A stretch of 7,974 bases of DNA, taken from positions 1 through 7,974 of the forward strand of contig JAFGDI010000009.1 in the NCBI GenBank assembly GCA_016932145.1. Reading direction: 5' to 3'. The position numbers were made by a program, and so were the translations under genes. This DNA is from Sedimentisphaerales bacterium. GTDB lineage: Bacteria; Planctomycetota; Phycisphaerae; Sedimentisphaerales; SM23-30. Below the pieces are notes generated by a model that saw only the letters and a program-made list of their open reading frames with translations, searched no databases and was not told where the DNA came from. Below are positions 6,227-7,974 of the stretch, in pieces (positions within the stretch are counted from its first letter, which is position 1; every line of letters begins with the position of its first letter).

Positions 6227-6230
6227 GAGG
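6227..6230 (+). promoter_or_regulatory. Ribosome binding site that decides the arsC start
   Basis: GAGG lies 6 nt before the ATG at 6237. The alternative in-frame TTG at 6225 overlaps this site and can be discounted. Confidence 0.7.
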
Positions 6231-6236
6231 ATTAAA

Positions 6237-6677
6237 ATGTCAGAAAGAATAAAACTATTGTTTTTGTGTACAGGTAATTCCTGCCGGAGTCAGATGGCAG
6301 AGGGTTGGACCCGGCATCTTAAGGGTGATCTGATACAACCTTATTCTGCGGGAATTGAAACCCATGGCCTTAACCCCCATGCTGTCAGAGTAATGCAGGA
6401 AGCAGGAGTCGATATATCTGGTCATAGTTCAAAATTGCTCTCTGAATTACACGATGTGCCTTTTGACTATGTGATAACTGTTTGCGGTCATGCCCATGAA
6501 ACCTGCCCGATGTTTCCCGGTAAGGCCAGGGTGTTGCATGTTGCCTTTCAGGACCCGCCTGCTCTGGCTAAAGCCCTGAGTGACCCGGAAGAGCAGCTAA
6601 ATTGTTATCGTCGAGTCAGAGATGAAATCAAGCAGTTCGTCCTGACCCTGCCGGAAATGCTTGATCAGATAAAATAG
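6237..6677 (+). CDS. arsC: Arsenate reductase, thioredoxin-coupled, low-molecular-weight phosphatase fold
   Basis: The enzyme reduces arsenate to arsenite in the cytoplasm so that the efflux pump can export it. The 146-aa protein has the phosphatase-like P-loop LCTGNSCRSQMAEGW (10-24), with nucleophile Cys11 and anion-binding Arg17. Cys83 and Cys90 in VCGHAHETCP (82-91) correspond to the Cys82/Cys89 pair of the Staphylococcus aureus pI258 and Bacillus enzymes, which forms the disulfide cascade resolved by thioredoxin. Asp106 in FQDPPA (104-109) matches the conserved DPP region of the fold. All three redox cysteines are present, so it is an arsenate reductase rather than a protein tyrosine phosphatase. 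Start 6237 follows GAGG by 6 nt. The gap to arsR is 21 nt, so the two are co-transcribed. Cys16 in the P-loop and Cys123 are additional cysteines not needed for the mechanism. Confidence 0.95.
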   Translation: MSERIKLLFLCTGNSCRSQMAEGWTRHLKGDLIQPYSAGIETHGLNPHAVRVMQEAGVDISGHSSKLLSELHDVPFDYVITVCGHAHETCPMFPGKARVLHVAFQDPPALAKALSDPEEQLNCYRRVRDEIKQFVLTLPEMLDQIK

Positions 6678-6710
6678 CTGAAAGTGAGTTAATTTTACCG
6701 CATATAAGTT

Positions 6711-6716
6711 GAAAGG
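6711..6716 (+). promoter_or_regulatory. Weakly placed ribosome binding site of acr3
   Basis: GAAAGG lies 14 nt before the ATG at 6731, longer than the 6-10 nt spacing of the neighbours. No alternative in-frame start nearby is better placed, so acr3 may be translated less efficiently than arsR and arsC. Confidence 0.4.
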
Positions 6717-6730
6717 TTAAGTGTGTTTAT

Positions 6731-7795
6731 ATGGCAGACAATTCGACTATGGAAAATAATAAAGGCTTAAGTGTTTTTGAAAAGTATCTTACTATATGGG
6801 TTTTGCTTTGCATGGTTATTGGTGTATTGATTGGCAAATTTCTGCCGGTAATTCCTGAATTTCTGAGTAAATTTGAATACGCCAGAGTTTCAATACCCAT
6901 AGCCGTACTGATTTGGTTAATGATATATCCAATGATGATGAAGGTTGATTTTGCCAGTATAAAAAATGTAGGCAAAAACCCTGAAGGCCTTTTTGTTACC
7001 TGGACAGCTAATTGGCTGATTAAACCATTTACGATGTTTGGCATAGCCTGGTTTTTCTTTTATATTGTATTCAGTTCATTAATATCGGCAGAACTGGCCA
7101 GAGAATATCTTGCCGGTGCGGTTTTGCTTGGGGCAGCACCCTGTACGGCTATGGTTTTTGTGTGGAGTTCTCTGACCAGAGGTAATCCTGCTTATACTGT
7201 AGTTCAGGTGGCCACCAATGATCTAATAATCCTGTTTGCCTTTACTCCAATTGTAGCATTTTTGTTAGGTGTCAGCGGCATTACCATACCCTGGGACACA
7301 CTGCTGCTGTCTGTGTTTCTTTTTGTTGTTATACCTCTGCTTGGCGGTATATTAACCAGAGTGCATGTTATCAGGACTAAAGGCCAGGACTATTTTAATA
7401 ATAACTTTATTACAAAATTTAATAATGTGACAATAGTTGGGTTATTGTTGACGCTGGTGTTGATCTTTTCCTTTCAGGGCGATGTTATTATCAATAATCC
7501 ATTACATATTGTCCTGATAGCAATTCCTTTGGCGATTCAAACTTATTTCATATTTTTCATTTCATATCTCCCATGTATGAAACTTAAAATACCTCATGAT
7601 ATTGCGGCACCGGCGGGAATGATTGGAGCATCTAATTTTTTTGAACTATCAGTAGCTGTGGCAATTTCCTTATTTGGAGCAGCTTCACCTGCGGTTCTGG
7701 CAACTATTGTAGGAGTGCTTGTGGAAGTTCCTGTTATGCTCTCTCTGGTTAAATTTGCAAATAGTACCACTAATTGGTTTAATAACAAATCCTAA
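6731..7795 (+). CDS. acr3: Acr3-type arsenite efflux transporter
   Basis: This 354-aa inner-membrane protein exports arsenite (and possibly antimonite) driven by the proton gradient. It belongs to the Acr3 branch of the BART/BASS superfamily, not to the unrelated ArsB. About ten hydrophobic segments are visible, roughly at 20-40, 53-70, 88-114, 124-147, 160-180, 188-207, 232-249, 258-280, 291-316 and 320-340. The signature GAAPCTAMVFVWSSLTRGNP (134-153) contains the essential Cys138, and GASNFFELSVAVAISLFG (299-316) contains Glu305. Both numbers coincide with the residues I recall as essential in Alkaliphilus metalliredigens Acr3. ATND (161-164) and the R51-K71 loop MMMKVDF also fit. The gap to arsC is 53 nt without a terminator, so it is the third gene of the operon. 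Lysine is mostly AAA (12 of 14), unlike the AAG-rich glycan genes. No strong terminator follows. Confidence 0.95.
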   Translation: MADNSTMENNKGLSVFEKYLTIWVLLCMVIGVLIGKFLPVIPEFLSKFEYARVSIPIAVLIWLMIYPMMMKVDFASIKNVGKNPEGLFVTWTANWLIKPFTMFGIAWFFFYIVFSSLISAELAREYLAGAVLLGAAPCTAMVFVWSSLTRGNPAYTVVQVATNDLIILFAFTPIVAFLLGVSGITIPWDTLLLSVFLFVVIPLLGGILTRVHVIRTKGQDYFNNNFITKFNNVTIVGLLLTLVLIFSFQGDVIINNPLHIVLIAIPLAIQTYFIFFISYLPCMKLKIPHDIAAPAGMIGASNFFELSVAVAISLFGAASPAVLATIVGVLVEVPVMLSLVKFANSTTNWFNNKS

Positions 7796-7817
7796 GTGTT
7801 TTTTGACACAATTGCTG

Positions 7818-7836
7818 TATTATTTCGGTAATAATA
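7818..7836. repeat. AT-only dyad downstream of acr3
   Basis: TATTATT and AATAATA flank the 5-nt loop TCGGT. The stem is purely A/T and lacks a following T-tract, so it is not a convincing terminator. Confidence 0.3.
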
Positions 7837-7844
7837 TCAACAAG

Positions 7845-7865
7845 TCAGTTTTATAATAAGACTGA
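7845..7865. repeat. Imperfect palindrome downstream of acr3
   Basis: The 21-bp stretch beginning TCAGT and ending ACTGA can pair over nine positions, one of them G-T, around a TAA loop. It has no T-tract after it. It may help end the ars transcript or serve a gene beyond the window; both are guesses. The remaining sequence to 7974 holds no credible gene. Confidence 0.3.
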
Positions 7866-7974
7866 TATAATGATTATTCCTTTTGCCAGAAAATATTGTT
7901 GTGCAGCGTGATCACTCTGACTGTGATTTCTATTTGATTATGTGGATGGGATAAATTATACTGCCGCTGTGAAG

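Noticed and set aside
6727..7044. A 105-codon minus-strand frame inside acr3
   Set aside because: Its hydrophobic look comes from being complementary to transmembrane segments of acr3. No independent support was seen.
7796..7809. A GTGT/ACAC stem just after the acr3 stop as a terminator
   Set aside because: The stem is four pairs only, with the T-run in the loop instead of after the stem.
7803..7834. A TTGACA after acr3 that might start a new promoter
   Set aside because: TATTAT is only 9 bp downstream and TAATAA is 20 bp downstream, so no -10 box is at a usable distance, and no gene follows within the window.

Overview
The window is ordinary bacterial chromosome, AT-rich, with compact genes, Shine-Dalgarno sites and hairpin/T-tract terminators. 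A secreted GH125 mannosidase beside a large secreted 'glutaminase-like' (GtaA/DUF4965) protein is a pairing typical of glycan-degrading bacteria. With the long (about 300 aa) form of PurC, it suggests a polysaccharide-degrading Planctomycetes/PVC-type or Bacteroidetes-like organism. That taxonomic guess is inference and low confidence. I see no mobile element, CRISPR array, tRNA or rRNA.

Layout. (1) Positions 1-1748, + strand: the 3' end of an unidentified cytosolic-looking gene, then after a 33-nt gap a signal-peptide-bearing GH125 exo-alpha-1,6-mannosidase. A strong stem-loop with a T-tract follows at 1774-1814. (2) 1883-4498, + strand: a secreted 871-aa GtaA-like protein with an (alpha/alpha)6-type core and an extra C-terminal jelly-roll-like domain, closed by a terminator at 4542-4577. 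(3) 4578-4687: short non-coding spacer between two convergent terminators, with small hairpins. (4) 4760-5653, - strand: purC (SAICAR synthase), which looks monocistronic, with its own terminator and a plausible promoter. (5) 5654-5867: divergent control region. It holds a perfect-consensus sigma70-type promoter (TTGACA-18-TATAAT) and a 12-bp palindrome near its start point, a good candidate ArsR operator. (6) 5868-7795, + strand: a compact arsenic-resistance operon, arsR - arsC (thioredoxin-type) - acr3. (7) 7796-7974: non-coding end with AT-rich dyads only.

How the genes work together. The two exported proteins probably act outside the cytoplasm on mannose-containing glycans: GH125 trims alpha-1,6-mannose, and the GtaA-like protein has an unproven activity. 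The ars operon forms a complete detoxification route: ArsR senses As(III), ArsC reduces arsenate to arsenite, and Acr3 exports arsenite. purC is a housekeeping purine gene that happens to be divergent from it.

Three start codons were set from Shine-Dalgarno position rather than the longest reading frame: 1883, 5868 and 6237. No clearly undescribed system was found. The items most worth a second look are the GtaA-like protein of uncertain activity with its added C-terminal domain, the ars operator architecture, and the hairpin between the two glycan genes.
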